DNA of 64,000 nucleotides from Serratia plymuthica NBRC 102599 (GCF_001590925.1 NZ_BCTU01000007.1:1-64000), one strand, 5' to 3'. Shown: positions 47,945 to 59,300, counted from the stretch's first letter. Notes: generated from the sequence alone by a model not told the origin. Program-made: numbers and translations.

Positions 47945-48841
47945 CTAAATGCGCAGCCAGCCATTAATCAGCGTGCAACTCTGTCCACCAATCCATGGCT
48001 CATCGTGAATAAAACGAACGCTAACCCGGCCTTCTCGATGCAGTTGAGTACCTTGTCGAACCTGATACCCTTGTGCCGTCCAGCCACCGTCGGGGAAGTG
48101 ATTGGCCTTCAACCAACGGGCCAGACACGCATTAGCACTGCCGGTCACGGGATCTTCAACCAGCTTATCCCATTCAACCAGAAACGCTCGCATCTCGTAA
48201 TCAGCGGGACCACCAGATGAATGGGCACCATAAATCACCACGCCATCAACATGACAAGCCATCTGCAGCTTTTTAATCATGGCCTGATCCGGCGTCATCG
48301 CCAGACAGGATTGAGCGTTTGGCATGCGTACCATCAGCCAGCGAATGCCCATATCGGCAATCACCGGCATCGCATCTGATTCAATAACCGCAGGCTGAAA
48401 TGCGGCCGTTAGCCATTCCCTTTCCTCAACGGCCAGCGTTCGAAACGTTACTTCAGGTGCGGCAAACGCCAGTGTTCCGTCAGGCAGGATATTGACTGCA
48501 ATCAGACCAACCCCGCATTCTTGCATAACAACCCCCGGCTGTTTGGTCACCAGCCCCGCCTCCAATAATGCATGGGCCGTACCCAACGTCGGATGTCCGG
48601 CAAAGGGCAACTCTTTTTCAGGGGTAAAAATGCGCACCTGATAATCTGCAACGGGATTAGTCGGTTTGAAGACAAACGTCGTTTCCGAAAGGTTGGTCCA
48701 GCGAGCTAATGAAAGCATCTGCATTTCATTCAACCCTTCCGCCTCCAGGATCACCGCCAAAGGATTCCCCTGCAATGGCGAGGTGGTAAATACATCCACC
48801 TGTTTGTAGGCGCGTGGTATCACATTATCTCTTCTGAGCAT
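47945..48841 (-). CDS. PhzF-family isomerase/epimerase-like protein
   Basis: A 298-residue protein of the PhzF family (diaminopimelate epimerase-like two-domain fold). The general-base glutamate lies in NLSETTFVF near residue 52, and FAGHPTLGTAHAL and DPVTGSANACLARWL are the conserved binding loops. The family includes trans-2,3-dihydro-3-hydroxyanthranilate isomerase, but no phenazine genes are near; the real substrate is unknown. Confidence 0.88.
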   Translation of the reverse strand: MLRRDNVIPRAYKQVDVFTTSPLQGNPLAVILEAEGLNEMQMLSLARWTNLSETTFVFKPTNPVADYQVRIFTPEKELPFAGHPTLGTAHALLEAGLVTKQPGVVMQECGVGLIAVNILPDGTLAFAAPEVTFRTLAVEEREWLTAAFQPAVIESDAMPVIADMGIRWLMVRMPNAQSCLAMTPDQAMIKKLQMACHVDGVVIYGAHSSGGPADYEMRAFLVEWDKLVEDPVTGSANACLARWLKANHFPDGGWTAQGYQVRQGTQLHREGRVSVRFIHDEPWIGGQSCTLINGWLRI

Positions 48842-49151
48842 TTGCCATAGTCCGTTATATATAAGGCTTGATGATAGCTCTATTAAATCAATGACATCAA
48901 TCTACAGCTATTGGATGCTCTACACTTCTCACCCTATTGTCGAACTCCACGAAAAGGCCATCGGTGCCTTACACATGTTCAATTCATTGGAGGAACCACC
49001 CAAAAACGGATAGTCGCAATAAATTTGCCCGCAGCATTCTCATCGCCCCGTCGACGTGAAATACCCTTAAACAACCGCTGCTATTTACCGGAACCCGATA
49101 GCCATTATCCCTGACTATCGGGCAATCCCTCCCCGGCAAGAATAGCGCCGG
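48842..49151. other. Intergenic region between phzF and the biosynthetic cluster
   Basis: No supported gene. The only structure seen is a stem CCCGATAG/CTATCGGG at 49094-49122, 30 bases after the last gene of the minus-strand cluster, without a T run. Confidence 0.45.
49094..49122 (-). terminator. 3' hairpin of the biosynthetic operon
   Basis: Perfect eight-base arms around a 13-base loop just after the alpha/beta hydrolase stop at 49152 (minus strand). There is no T run, so it may protect the mRNA 3' end. Confidence 0.45.
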
Positions 49152-50069
49152 TTAAGGTTGAAGCGGAGCCAGATGCGCCAACACCAGATCTATGCCCTCC
49201 CCCGGGCGGCGCAACGGGTTATGCCCCAGCCCCTGGGTTTTCACCAGACGGGCGGCGGGCCAGGCTTGGGCCAGGCATTCTGCTTCCACTTCCAGGACGA
49301 TGTCGTCGGCGCTGTCGTGGATGATTAACGCCGGTTGTTCAATCTGCCGCAACCCTTCATAGGCGTTAAAGCGCTGCCAAACGGCATCCCCGATGCCAAA
49401 GTAACGCTCAATGTAACCCCGTAAACGTTGCTGCTGGCGCGCCGGCAAATTGAGGATAGAAGCATACTTGGTCACCAGGCCGCTAAAGTGCGTGGGGGCG
49501 CCGACAATCACCAAGACTTTGGTACGCAGCCCGGCTTTCACCGCGTTGATCGCCGACAGGCCACCGAAGGAATGAGCCACAATCGCGTCAAACCCGCCCT
49601 CTTGCCGCTCCAGTCGCTGAATGATTTCGATAAACTCGACAATGCTGCTCTGGTCGCCTTCCGCATCCCCATGTGCCGGTGCGTCAAAGCCGACAACCTG
49701 GAAACCCCGTTCCACCAATACCTGGATCAAACGCGAGAAATGCGATGCCCGCGACTCCCAACCGTGCGCCAACAGCACCTTTGGCCCCTGTTGCCCCCAG
49801 TGGTACACCACCGCCTGCTTATCGTTGCTCAGGGTGATGTACGTAATGCTGCTCGCCATGCCCATCGTCTGTTTATCGCTTTCACGTGTCGGGACGCGGC
49901 GTGGGGTGAAAAAGCGTTTGCCAAGGTAGGCGGCCGTTGGGCCAGGCACCACAAAATCCATCAACCGAATACCCACTTTAATGCAGGATACGGCCGGTGA
50001 GCGCATATACGCCGGCCCACGATACTGCCGGTAGGCTTGTTCGATAAGTTGGTCAAAGTGTTCGCTCAT
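49152..50069 (-). CDS. Alpha/beta hydrolase
   Basis: A 305-residue serine hydrolase. Oxyanion region VLLAHGWESRASHF, nucleophile elbow AHSFGG (first glycine replaced by alanine), acid in HDSADDIV and the catalytic histidine in GLGHNPLRR. It is the last gene of the biosynthetic operon, 26 bases after the AlkB-like gene. Type II thioesterase, product release or ester/lactone hydrolysis are all possible; not decidable from sequence. Confidence 0.82.
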   Translation of the reverse strand: MSEHFDQLIEQAYRQYRGPAYMRSPAVSCIKVGIRLMDFVVPGPTAAYLGKRFFTPRRVPTRESDKQTMGMASSITYITLSNDKQAVVYHWGQQGPKVLLAHGWESRASHFSRLIQVLVERGFQVVGFDAPAHGDAEGDQSSIVEFIEIIQRLERQEGGFDAIVAHSFGGLSAINAVKAGLRTKVLVIVGAPTHFSGLVTKYASILNLPARQQQRLRGYIERYFGIGDAVWQRFNAYEGLRQIEQPALIIHDSADDIVLEVEAECLAQAWPAARLVKTQGLGHNPLRRPGEGIDLVLAHLAPLQP

Positions 50070-50095
50070 TGTACTCTCCAGAATCGCGGGTGACG

Positions 50096-51250
50096 TTAGA
50101 CTTGCGCGGGCGCATCTTGCGCCGCTTGACGCTTATCGAGCTGCCGAATAAGGGCCCTTTCCGCATCCGTGGCGACATGCCGATCCCAATACGCCAGTTT
50201 TGCTTCCATGCGTTTAAACCACAGTGGCGGTACCAACGCATACAGGATATGCGCCACGTAGCCATGATCGATCCCCACCGCATAGCTGTGCGCTTGCAGC
50301 CGCCAGAACTCCCGACGTGGATTCGTGTGGTGATCCGAGTGGCGCGTCAGATTCAATAGGCCGGCAGAAGATGCCTGGTTGTTGCAATCCCAGCTGTGGC
50401 GTGGCTCAACGCGGGTATTGGGAACCCGGATTAAGCCGTAATGCTGGATATAGTTGACGGTTTCAAACAAGAACTTGGAGACCAGCATGGCCACCAGGCA
50501 AGCGAGTAATCCACGCCCCCCGGCCGCCGCATAACAGGCGGCCAGGATCGTCAGGCTCATGATAACGCTGCGAATCACCCTATTGCCCAGCGTAATACTC
50601 CGCTTGCCCTGGCCTTTTAGCCGTTGCTGTTCCACCTGCCACGACTCGCGGTACTGCGACAGGGACGAGCGGATAAAGAAACGGTAAACATGCTCGCCGC
50701 GGCGTGCCGTCGCCCCATCGGCGTACGTCGCCACATTGAGGTGATGCGAGTACACGTGGGAGATGGAAAACTGCGCGTCCGCAACCAATGCCAGTAACCA
50801 GCGCCCGACGGTCATCGCCAACCAGCTCTGGGTTTTGTGGATAAGCTCATGAGCCACCACCGTGTTGGTACTCAGCGTATAGCCGGTGGACACGGCGGCC
50901 AGCAGCAATTCCGGCATTCGCATACCGTGCAAGGCCGGGACATCCCACCCCGTCGTCGCCGAGACCCCGGCCCCAAACCCCAGCACATCGCCCGGTGCCG
51001 CCTGCCAGATCAACGTAAACAACGCCAGCAGGGCCGCGGGAAGTTGCAGATAGGGGATCAGCGCCAGAAGAGCGGTGAAGCGATAGTGGTGATCGGCAGT
51101 ATCTACCGGGGTCACATTATCAAAGATCAAATAACTCAAGGATACGCACAGCATGGCGGCCAGTATCCACCCGCCGCCGAGCAAATTGGCCGCCGCCGTC
51201 AGGGGTAAAAACACCAGTGGCACCAGGGCGAATCTTAGGTAACTCAACAT
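50096..51250 (-). CDS. AlkB/XylM-type membrane di-iron hydroxylase
   Basis: A 384-residue integral membrane oxygenase with about six hydrophobic helices. The histidine boxes of the alkane 1-monooxygenase family are present: HELIHK, SHVYSHH, IQHYG and LTRHSDHH followed by NPR. Such enzymes insert oxygen at the terminal or near-terminal carbon of alkyl chains and take electrons from a rubredoxin or ferredoxin. The electron donor is surely the overlapping upstream gene (seven-base overlap). Likely substrate here is the alkyl chain made or captured by the megasynthase (inference). Confidence 0.88.
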   Translation of the reverse strand: MLSYLRFALVPLVFLPLTAAANLLGGGWILAAMLCVSLSYLIFDNVTPVDTADHHYRFTALLALIPYLQLPAALLALFTLIWQAAPGDVLGFGAGVSATTGWDVPALHGMRMPELLLAAVSTGYTLSTNTVVAHELIHKTQSWLAMTVGRWLLALVADAQFSISHVYSHHLNVATYADGATARRGEHVYRFFIRSSLSQYRESWQVEQQRLKGQGKRSITLGNRVIRSVIMSLTILAACYAAAGGRGLLACLVAMLVSKFLFETVNYIQHYGLIRVPNTRVEPRHSWDCNNQASSAGLLNLTRHSDHHTNPRREFWRLQAHSYAVGIDHGYVAHILYALVPPLWFKRMEAKLAYWDRHVATDAERALIRQLDKRQAAQDAPAQV

Positions 51251-52314
51251 ACTAACTCCTTATTGTTCGAGATTTTTTCCTCGGTGCCGGCGGGAGAAAA
51301 ACAGTCTGTCTGGATATGTCGCGCCAGCACCCCACTCGCAAGCAGCCCCCGTTGGCATGCCTGCGCCAGCCCTGGGTTACCGCAGATCACCGCCCGCCAG
51401 TCGCGAGTCTCCAGCCCGTATTTTTGGTACGGATAGAGGCTGCGCCACTCCTCCAGCCAGGATGTAAAGCGCCCCACAAGTTCGTGCTGTTTCCCCTCAT
51501 TCTCTTGCGACAACGCATGCAAGTAATGGAAGCCTTCATGCTGTTGTTGCAACCGCTGCAGTTCGGCAACGTCAAACTTGTCCTGCCGCTTGCGAATGGC
51601 ATGCACCAGCATCACCGCCCGATAGGGATTACGCGCCAGAGCCGCACGAACCAGCCCCAACGTGGTTCCTAAACCTGAACCGCTGGCTATGGCCAGCAAT
51701 GGCCCTTTCCCGTCATCGGCTTGCCCAAACCGTCCGCTACAGCCAGATACCCACAGGGTACGCCCGACGCTGTCCTGATCGCATAAAAGGGGAGAAACGC
51801 GCCCCTGCTCTCTCAGCGTGACATCCACAACAATCTCCCACGCGTTACTGGGCCAACTCACCGAGTAACTGCGGACATCGGCGCCCGGCTGGTGGCACAG
51901 CTGCAAAAATTGCCCGGGCAGGAAAGGCATAGCCTGCTCAGGCGACAGGGTGATCCGCCACACCCTGCTTGAGAGAGGAGTTGCCTGTTTTATCTGAGCC
52001 GGCACCCAGTTTGTCGCTACCGCAGCCGACATCAGGGTTAAATCAGACTGGGGCAAGCACTGGCAGGCCAACACATGGCCGGCCGCAATGTCTTCGGCAC
52101 TGAGCAAATAGCCGAGATCCACCAGCGAACGCACTTCACCGCTGACCACCCGGCACAGGCAGGATTTGCAAGACCCCACCTGGCAGTTATAAGGCAACGC
52201 CACGCCGGCTTTCAGCGCGCTTTCCAGCACCGTTTCCCCCGCAGCCAGGGTGAAGGCTTTCCCCTCCAGCACTCCCTGAAAGGTGCTGCGGCGCGAGAAC
52301 CATCTCTTCAGCAT
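51244..52314 (-). CDS. Fused [2Fe-2S] ferredoxin - FAD/NAD(P)H reductase
   Basis: A 356-residue electron-transfer protein. Residues 1-95 form a plant-type ferredoxin with cluster cysteines C44, C49, C52 and C84 (NCQVGSCKSCLC … LACQC). The FAD-binding barrel spans about 115-215 (DVRSYSVSW) and the NAD-binding domain follows (LLAIASGSGLGTTLGLVRAAL). This is the XylA/VanB-like one-protein redox chain. The overlap with the AlkB-like gene suggests a dedicated partner. Confidence 0.9.
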   Translation of the reverse strand: MLKRWFSRRSTFQGVLEGKAFTLAAGETVLESALKAGVALPYNCQVGSCKSCLCRVVSGEVRSLVDLGYLLSAEDIAAGHVLACQCLPQSDLTLMSAAVATNWVPAQIKQATPLSSRVWRITLSPEQAMPFLPGQFLQLCHQPGADVRSYSVSWPSNAWEIVVDVTLREQGRVSPLLCDQDSVGRTLWVSGCSGRFGQADDGKGPLLAIASGSGLGTTLGLVRAALARNPYRAVMLVHAIRKRQDKFDVAELQRLQQQHEGFHYLHALSQENEGKQHELVGRFTSWLEEWRSLYPYQKYGLETRDWRAVICGNPGLAQACQRGLLASGVLARHIQTDCFSPAGTEEKISNNKELVC

Positions 52315-52315
52315 G

Positions 52316-53335
52316 TTATTGCTCTCCGCACGTCAGCAGGCCATCATCAAATACGCTGCCCATCAGGATCCGCCCACCGAGCGGCGCCGCCACGCTGATC
52401 GCCGCCAGCGCCTGGCCATGGCTCTGGTAATAAATCTGCGCACGCTCAACCGCACCCTGTGTGCCCAGCGACAGTTGCCAAACCAGCGACGGCGAACGCG
52501 CTTGCGCATCCTTTTGAAATGCGGCCAGCTTTAACAGTTGCGGATGCGCGGCCACCAGCAGCCCATCCCCGTCAGGCATAATATTGTCGACACCGTGCAA
52601 CCCGGTGAACCGCCCCAGCAAGACGGGTGACGCCTCGCCCGGCCGCCATGCCCAACTGCTCACAGTGCCGTTGGTGGTTTCCGCCACGTACAGCCGCCCC
52701 CGCTGCGGGTTGTAGTAAATGCCGTTGGCAAAATGCAACCCATCGAGCAGCCTATGCTCCCCCGCGTCGTCTACCAGCAAGACCAGCGAGAGTGGCAGCC
52801 GCAGATAGTCTTCAACGCGCCCCAACATGCCGGAAAAGGCGTGGTCGCGCGTCAACAGCCAACGGGATTTATCAATGACGCTGATGTCGTTGATATTCTT
52901 GCCGACGCTGCGCGACAGCTCAGGCTGATAAACCAGCCGCATCGCCGCCCGTTCAAAACGGAACGTCTCAATGCGATCCCCACGAGAGCCGTGGCTCACT
53001 GCGTAAACCCACGTCTCTGCGCCCTTTTGCCACACATCGATACCGTGCGGGTAAAACTCAGCCGGATAGTCGCCGGGTAAACGCAGGGGCGCTTGCCCCT
53101 GTTGGAAGTAATAGAGCGCCCCCGGCGCGTTATCGTGGCGATTCAGGCTGCTGATCAGTGCGCCCCCTTCCTTCAGCGGCGCAATATCCTCCGCCCCGCT
53201 GATCCCCGGTATTTTTTGGCATTGCTGCAGGTTGATATCCTGAACGCGGTAGAACACGCCGGCGTCAAACAGCAGATTGATTACATACGCCAGCACAGCG
53301 ACGGCCAGCGCTATCCCCATCAACTTTTTCATCAT
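52316..53335 (-). CDS. Paraoxonase (PON)/arylesterase-like lactonase
   Basis: A 339-residue protein: N-terminal membrane anchor (about residues 5-23), then a six-bladed propeller. From memory it aligns with mammalian PON1: GAEDI (E49, D50, calcium), YPHGID (H97) and AVSHG (H115), corresponding to the catalytic His dyad 115/134, KNINDIS, FANGIYYNP, GVDNIMPDGDG, and a terminal GRILMGSVFDDGLLTCG. C39 and C336 match the PON1 disulfide pair. PONs are calcium-dependent lactonases. The gene overlaps the megasynthase stop (ATGA), so a lactone step, detoxification or product cyclisation/opening is suggested (inference). Confidence 0.8.
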   Translation of the reverse strand: MMKKLMGIALAVAVLAYVINLLFDAGVFYRVQDINLQQCQKIPGISGAEDIAPLKEGGALISSLNRHDNAPGALYYFQQGQAPLRLPGDYPAEFYPHGIDVWQKGAETWVYAVSHGSRGDRIETFRFERAAMRLVYQPELSRSVGKNINDISVIDKSRWLLTRDHAFSGMLGRVEDYLRLPLSLVLLVDDAGEHRLLDGLHFANGIYYNPQRGRLYVAETTNGTVSSWAWRPGEASPVLLGRFTGLHGVDNIMPDGDGLLVAAHPQLLKLAAFQKDAQARSPSLVWQLSLGTQGAVERAQIYYQSHGQALAAISVAAPLGGRILMGSVFDDGLLTCGEQ

Positions 53336-56300
53336 GCTTCCACGGCAACCGGTGAATAAAACTGCTGATTTACGGCGCTCACGCCTTGCTCAGCCAGAAC
53401 CGCAATCGCAGCCAGATACGGCTCCAGCAGCGCTGCGGCGGTTTGCTCGGTGAAATAACGCGCCTGATAATCCAGCTCAATCGACAGCTCATCGGCCATT
53501 TCCACCACGTTGATCATCAAGGGGAACTCGACCGCGTTGACCGGCAGCATCGACAGGCTGGCCTGCCACTGGCGCATTTCCGCCAACGGAACGGACGGCT
53601 CAACATTGAACGTGGCAAGCAGAGGCAGTGGCGCTTGCTCACCATGGAAACAGCGGGACGGCAATGCCGGCGCGTCACGCTGCGCCAGAATGGCCTGATG
53701 CACCTTGGCCACAAACTCAGGCAACGAAGCGCTCGCGGCGCTGTTGAAACACAACGGCATCAGGCTGACGCACTGGCCGACCAACCCTTCGCTGTTCTCG
53801 AAGTCACGCCCGGCATTCGGCACAGCGACAGGCAACACAGAGTGGCCGACAAACTTCTCGAGCGTCAGTACAAACAGGGCGTTCAGCATCACAAAGCGGG
53901 TCGTGCGCAGTTCGGCGGCCACTTTACGCAGTTGGGCCGACAAGTTCGGGTAAGCCAGCCCTTGCTTCAAACGCTGGCCTTGATACGGCGCGGTCTGCAG
54001 GACCACCGGCAGCGCACTGGCGGGATCGAAACGATGCGCCGGGATAGCGGCCAGCCGTTGAGCAACCTCTGCATCATTGGCGGTCTTTTCCGCACGCATA
54101 AAACGCAAATAACTTGGCGCCGCCGACAGCTCAGGGCTAAACCCTGCCGCCAGCGCATCGTAGATATGCAGCAGTTCACGCAGCATCACCATAAATGACC
54201 AGCCATCCGCCACCGTATGGTGCGCCGTCAACGCCAGGGCTATTTGGCCGGGCTGGCTCAGCAATAAGACGCGCGCCAGCGGCGCTGCCGTCAAGGCGAA
54301 GGGTTTGGCGGCAAACTCGGCCAGCCGTGCGGCAACCTCTGCCGACTCGCTGCGTTCTTCAATAAAATCGACGCTGCTCCCACCCGGAACCACCCGCAAC
54401 TCCCCCGCGTCATTGAACTGCATACGCAAGGACTCATGACGCTCGCTCAGCAGCGTCCAGGCTTCGGCCAGAAGTGATCCCTCGATTTCCCGCGCCGTTT
54501 CAACCACGCAGCCGATGTTGCCCGCGCACAGCCCGCTTTCGTCTTTGGCGGCCAGCAGCATAAAGCGCTGCTGGCTGTCGGCGGCCGGGTAAGGCGTATC
54601 GGGGTGCAAACCGGCATCACCGAAGAAACCGTCAACGCGCATGGCATTAACGCTCTCTTTTACCGCCGCGATAAAGTGCTCTATATCTTGCGAAGAGTGC
54701 GCGGTGGACACGAAGCAGTTGCGGCCTTCCCAAATGAAGATGCCGCGCAGCATCAGGTGATGGAACAAAATGTCGTAGTTACCGCTGAATTTGAAACGGA
54801 ACAAACTGCCCGCCGAGACGATCTCGATCGGCGTACCCGTCGTGACAAACCAGGTGTTGAGCGTCTGCGCGAGGTAATGCGTCTTTTGGTTGATGTCGTC
54901 GTAGAGCCCAGGGTGGCTCTTGATATAGTCGAGCACCGCTTTGCTGGCCGCCATGGTCAGAGGGTGTTTGGAGAAGGTCCCGGCAAAGAAAATCAGTTCG
55001 GATTGCGGCCAGGATTCATCGCCGTATTGCCAGAAACCGCCGTCGATGCTGTCCATAAAGCGCGCCGACCCCGCAATGACGCCAATCGGCATGCCGCCGC
55101 CGACAATCTTGCCGTAGGTGGCAATATCGGCCTGGACACCGTAATACGCCTGCGCGCCGCCGGCAGCCAGGCGGAAACCGGTAATCACTTCATCGAACAT
55201 CAAGGCGATATTGCGCTCGGCCGTCAGCTTACGCAGCGCATGCAAATAGTCGCGCGGCTGATGATCGGGGTAGCGGCTTTGAATCGGCTCCACAATGACC
55301 GCGGCCAGTTGATCGGCATACTGGGCAATCAAAGCCAGGCTCTCTTCGCTGCCGTAGTCGAGCACCAGCAGATCCTCGACCAGGGACGCCGTCGTCCCTG
55401 CGGCAATCGGCACCGCTCGCTCCGGGGTTTCGCCCCCCTGCTGACGCCCCAGGATGCCATCGAAAACGCCGTGATAAGAGCCGCTGAACAGCGCCACTTT
55501 GTTCTTGCCCGTTACGGCACGCGCCAGGCGTACCGCGCTCATGACGGCTTCAGAACCGGAGTTACAAAACGCCACGCGGTGCTGGCCCGTCAGCTCTGCA
55601 ATCAATGTTGCAACCTCACCGGCCAGCGGGCTCTGCGGCCCGATTTGCATGCCTTGCGCCAGCTGTGCGGCAACGGCCTGCTGCACGCACTCAGGCGCAT
55701 GGCCCAACAGGTTGGCGCCAAACCCCATGGTGAAATCAATGTACTCGTTACCGTCGGCATCCCAAATACGGGAGCCTTGTGAACGCACGCCCACCAGGGG
55801 ATACAGCATTTCCTTGGTGGATAAACGGAAACCCGCCGATGCCCGGTTATCCGCCAGCACGGCGCGGTACTGCTGCGCATTGTGCTTGGAACCCGGGGTT
55901 TTGCTGACAAACTGCTGCGTCAATTGCTGTATGTGTTTATCGCGCTCGGCCCCTAATGACGTCTTCCTGGTTTCCTTTTTAAACCAGCTAGCGTGCGCGC
56001 CGGCTGTGGCCGGTGCAGCGGTAGCCGGCGCGTTGCTCGCCACTGCCGGTGCAGGAAGTGCGGCTACCGGTGCGCTTGCCGGCACCGAAGGCAGCGCGGG
56101 TGCGGAAAGCGGTTGAGCATGGCCGCCGCTTAACAGACGCAGCTGTTGCGACATGACCTCTAATTGCCGCGCAATCACGCCTTGCAACTCGGCCGGGGCC
56201 GTTGCCGGTATTCCCCATTCCGGTTCGAGCTGAGGGGCCGATACAGGTATCACCGAAGCGTCGGCTTGCGGCATTGCCGTCACAACCCGGCTTTCACTGG

Positions 56301-59300
56301 CCACCGCGACGGGCTCCGCCACTTGCGCACGTTCCACAACGTAATGGATCACCGCATCCAGCGTATTCAACTCTTCAAACAGCGATCTCAGCGGGATCAC
56401 CACGCCATAGCGATCCTTGATGGTATTGATCGCATCCAGCAAGACCAGCGAGTCGGCCCCCATTTCCAGGAAGGGCAGATCATCATCCAAAGCTTCGGGC
56501 GATGCCCCCAAATACCCGGCAATGATCGCTTTGATTTCGGCGTGTAATTGATGTTGTTTTGACATAGCGTCCTCATGTGAAGATGGCGGCAGCGTTGGCG
56601 TTTCATCGGCCAGCCAATAAGTGTTCCGACAAAATTGAATGGCCGGCAGCGTCAAAGCTTCACGGCTTGTTGCGCGATACAGCCTGGACCAGTCGATGTC
56701 ATGCCCTTGCTGCCACAACGAACCCAGCAGCGTCAGCAGTGATTGGTATTCATGGCGATGATCGGCGGCCGCCAAAATCGGTTGGCTGCGATCGGTGGCG
56801 GCGACAAACTTGCCCAGCGAACTGTCGGCGCTCAGATCCACAAAGGTATATTTCCCTTCCTCCTGCAGCGCCTGTATGCCTTGCAGGAAATGAACGGGTT
56901 GCCGGATTTGTTGGCTCCAGTAGTCGGCATCGGTGTGCCGGCGCGGCAGCGCATCCAGATTGCTGTAGAAAGGGATATTCCCCTCAGCGAAATCAATATG
57001 CTGCGTCAACCAAAGGCGATACGCCGGCAAGATGGGATCCATCAGGTGAGAATGGAATGCGTTGGTGGTTTTGATCCGGCGGGCATGGCCGCCTTGCGCT
57101 GAAATCGCCTGCAAGCAGGCATCAATCGCCGGCGAACTGCCGGTGATGGTGGTCAGCGTCGGCGTATTGAACGCAGCAATATCGATATCATCGGCCCAGG
57201 GGGCGATACCGCGGCGGACCTCGTTTTCGCCGCTGAACACCACCGCCATCGCACCCCGCTGCTCCAGGCTGTCCATCAGGTGTGCACGCTGATGAACCAT
57301 CGCCAACCCCTGCTCCAGCGAAATCTGGCCGGCGACAACCGCAGCGCAATACTCGCCCAGGCTATGGCCAATCACCGCCGCCGGGCGTAGCCCGAACTGC
57401 AACAAGCTGTCCGCCGTGGCATAACTGCAGGCAAACAGGGCCAACTGGCAGGTTTTGGCGCAATGCTGCCAACGGTCGTCCTGCGCATGCAGCGCTTGCC
57501 GAATATCGATTTGATACTCTTCCTGAACCCGCTCAGCCAGGCTATCGAAGCACGTGCGGTAGTGCGGCAGATGCTGGTATAAAGCCGCCCCCATGCCGAT
57601 TTGCTGCGTTCCCTGCCCAGGGAAGAGCCAGACCTGAGGGCGCGGTTTTTCCACTTTACTCGCGGTGAGTTGCGCCAGGTTTTCTGCCAATTGCCGGCGA
57701 TTGGCGCCATAGGCAAACCCACGATAGCGCGGGTGGTCATAACGGGTATTGACCAGGCGACACCATGCCGGGACGTCAACGTCGTGCTGCATTTGCAAGG
57801 TGCTATAAATGCCGTCACGCTGCGCGTTGAAACCCTGCTCTTCGTGCGAGGCCACCAGCAGCAGCGTCAGCGGCTGGGCCGCCTCATCGCGCTTCGCAGC
57901 CTGTGGACAATCACGCAGTATCACGTGGCTGTTCGTCCCGCCGAAGCCAAAACTGCTGACACCGGCATAACGTTGGCCCGCCGCAGACTCCCAGGCGCAA
58001 GGGTGACTGCCCGCTACCGCCACCCGGCGGCTAATGGCGGCGATATGCGGATTTTTCTGTTGGAAATTCAAATGAGGCACGCGCTGTTGGCCATGCAGCA
58101 TCAACGCGGTCTTCACCACCCCAAGCACGCCGGCTGCGGCTTCGAGATGGCCAATATTGGTCTTGATCGATCCCACCTGAACCGGTGCCGGTTGGCTCCG
58201 CTCGGCAAACACCGCTTCCAGCGCCTGATACTCAATCAGGTCACCCAGCGCAGTCCCGGTGCCATGCGCTTCCACATAGTCGATGTGATTGCTGTCGATG
58301 CCCGCCTCGGCCAGCGCCCGCGCGATCACCGCCTGCTGCGATGGCCCGTTAGGCGCCGTGATGCCGTTGCTGCGGCCATCCTGATTGATGGCGCTGGCAA
58401 CCAAGGTGGCATAAACCCGATCGCCATCGGCCAATGCCTGCGCCAGGGGTTTCAACACCACGATGCCGCACCCCTCGCCACGCACATAGCCATCGGCGCG
58501 CGCGTCAAAGGTTTTGCACTGGCCGTCCGGCGCCAGCATCTGCGCCTCGGTGAAGACCTTTTGCAAATGCGGCGTCAGCGCCAGATTCACGCCGCCGGCA
58601 ATGGCCAGCGAACTGCGCCCCGAACGCAGGCTTTGCATGGCCCCGTCGATGGCCACCAGCGAAGAGGAACAGGCCGTATCAATGGCGACGCTCGGCCCTT
58701 TAAAATCATAAAGATAAGATATGCGGTTGGCGGCAATGCTGTGCGCATTGCCCAGCCCGCTATACGCGGAAACCCGGTCGCCCGAGACCAGGGCATAATC
58801 ACTGGCGCTGATGCCGATAAACACTGCGGTGTCGCTGCCCCGCAGCGCCGAAGCCTGTAACCCCGCATCGGTCAGCGCCTGTTGCACGGTTTCCAACAGC
58901 AGGCGATGTTGCGGATCGATATACTCCGCCTCGCGCGGCGAAATGCCAAAGTAACCGGCGTCAAAATCGCTCACGCGGTCAAAGAAACTGCCCTTGCGGT
59001 TAAAACCACCGAGTGCAGAGCCAGCCCAACGGTGAGCGGGTATTTCACCCGTGGTGCTTTGCCCCTGCTGCAACATCGCCCACAGCGCCTGCACGCCACT
59101 GTGGCCTGGCAGTTCAACCCCGATGCCAATCACGGCGATATCCTGGCTGGCCACGGCCGTCCTGGCGGCTTCTGGTCGCGCAACGGGTTGCAACAGACCC
59201 GCAGCCAGCTTATTGATCGTCGGATAATCGTAAATCAGCGCCGGCGACAGCTCACGCCCCAAATGTTGCTCTAACTCGCCGATCACGCCAACCGCCTGTA

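Noticed and set aside
47945-48841. Phenazine biosynthesis from the PhzF-like gene
   Set aside because: No phzA/B/C/D/E/G genes are present; PhzF-like proteins occur widely without phenazines.
54604-55782. 392-codon plus-strand frame inside the megasynthase
   Set aside because: Shadow of the aminotransferase region; composition and sequence do not look like a protein family.
57601-58860. 419-codon plus-strand frame inside the ketosynthase region
   Set aside because: Shadow frame; the minus strand carries complete KS/AT motifs.
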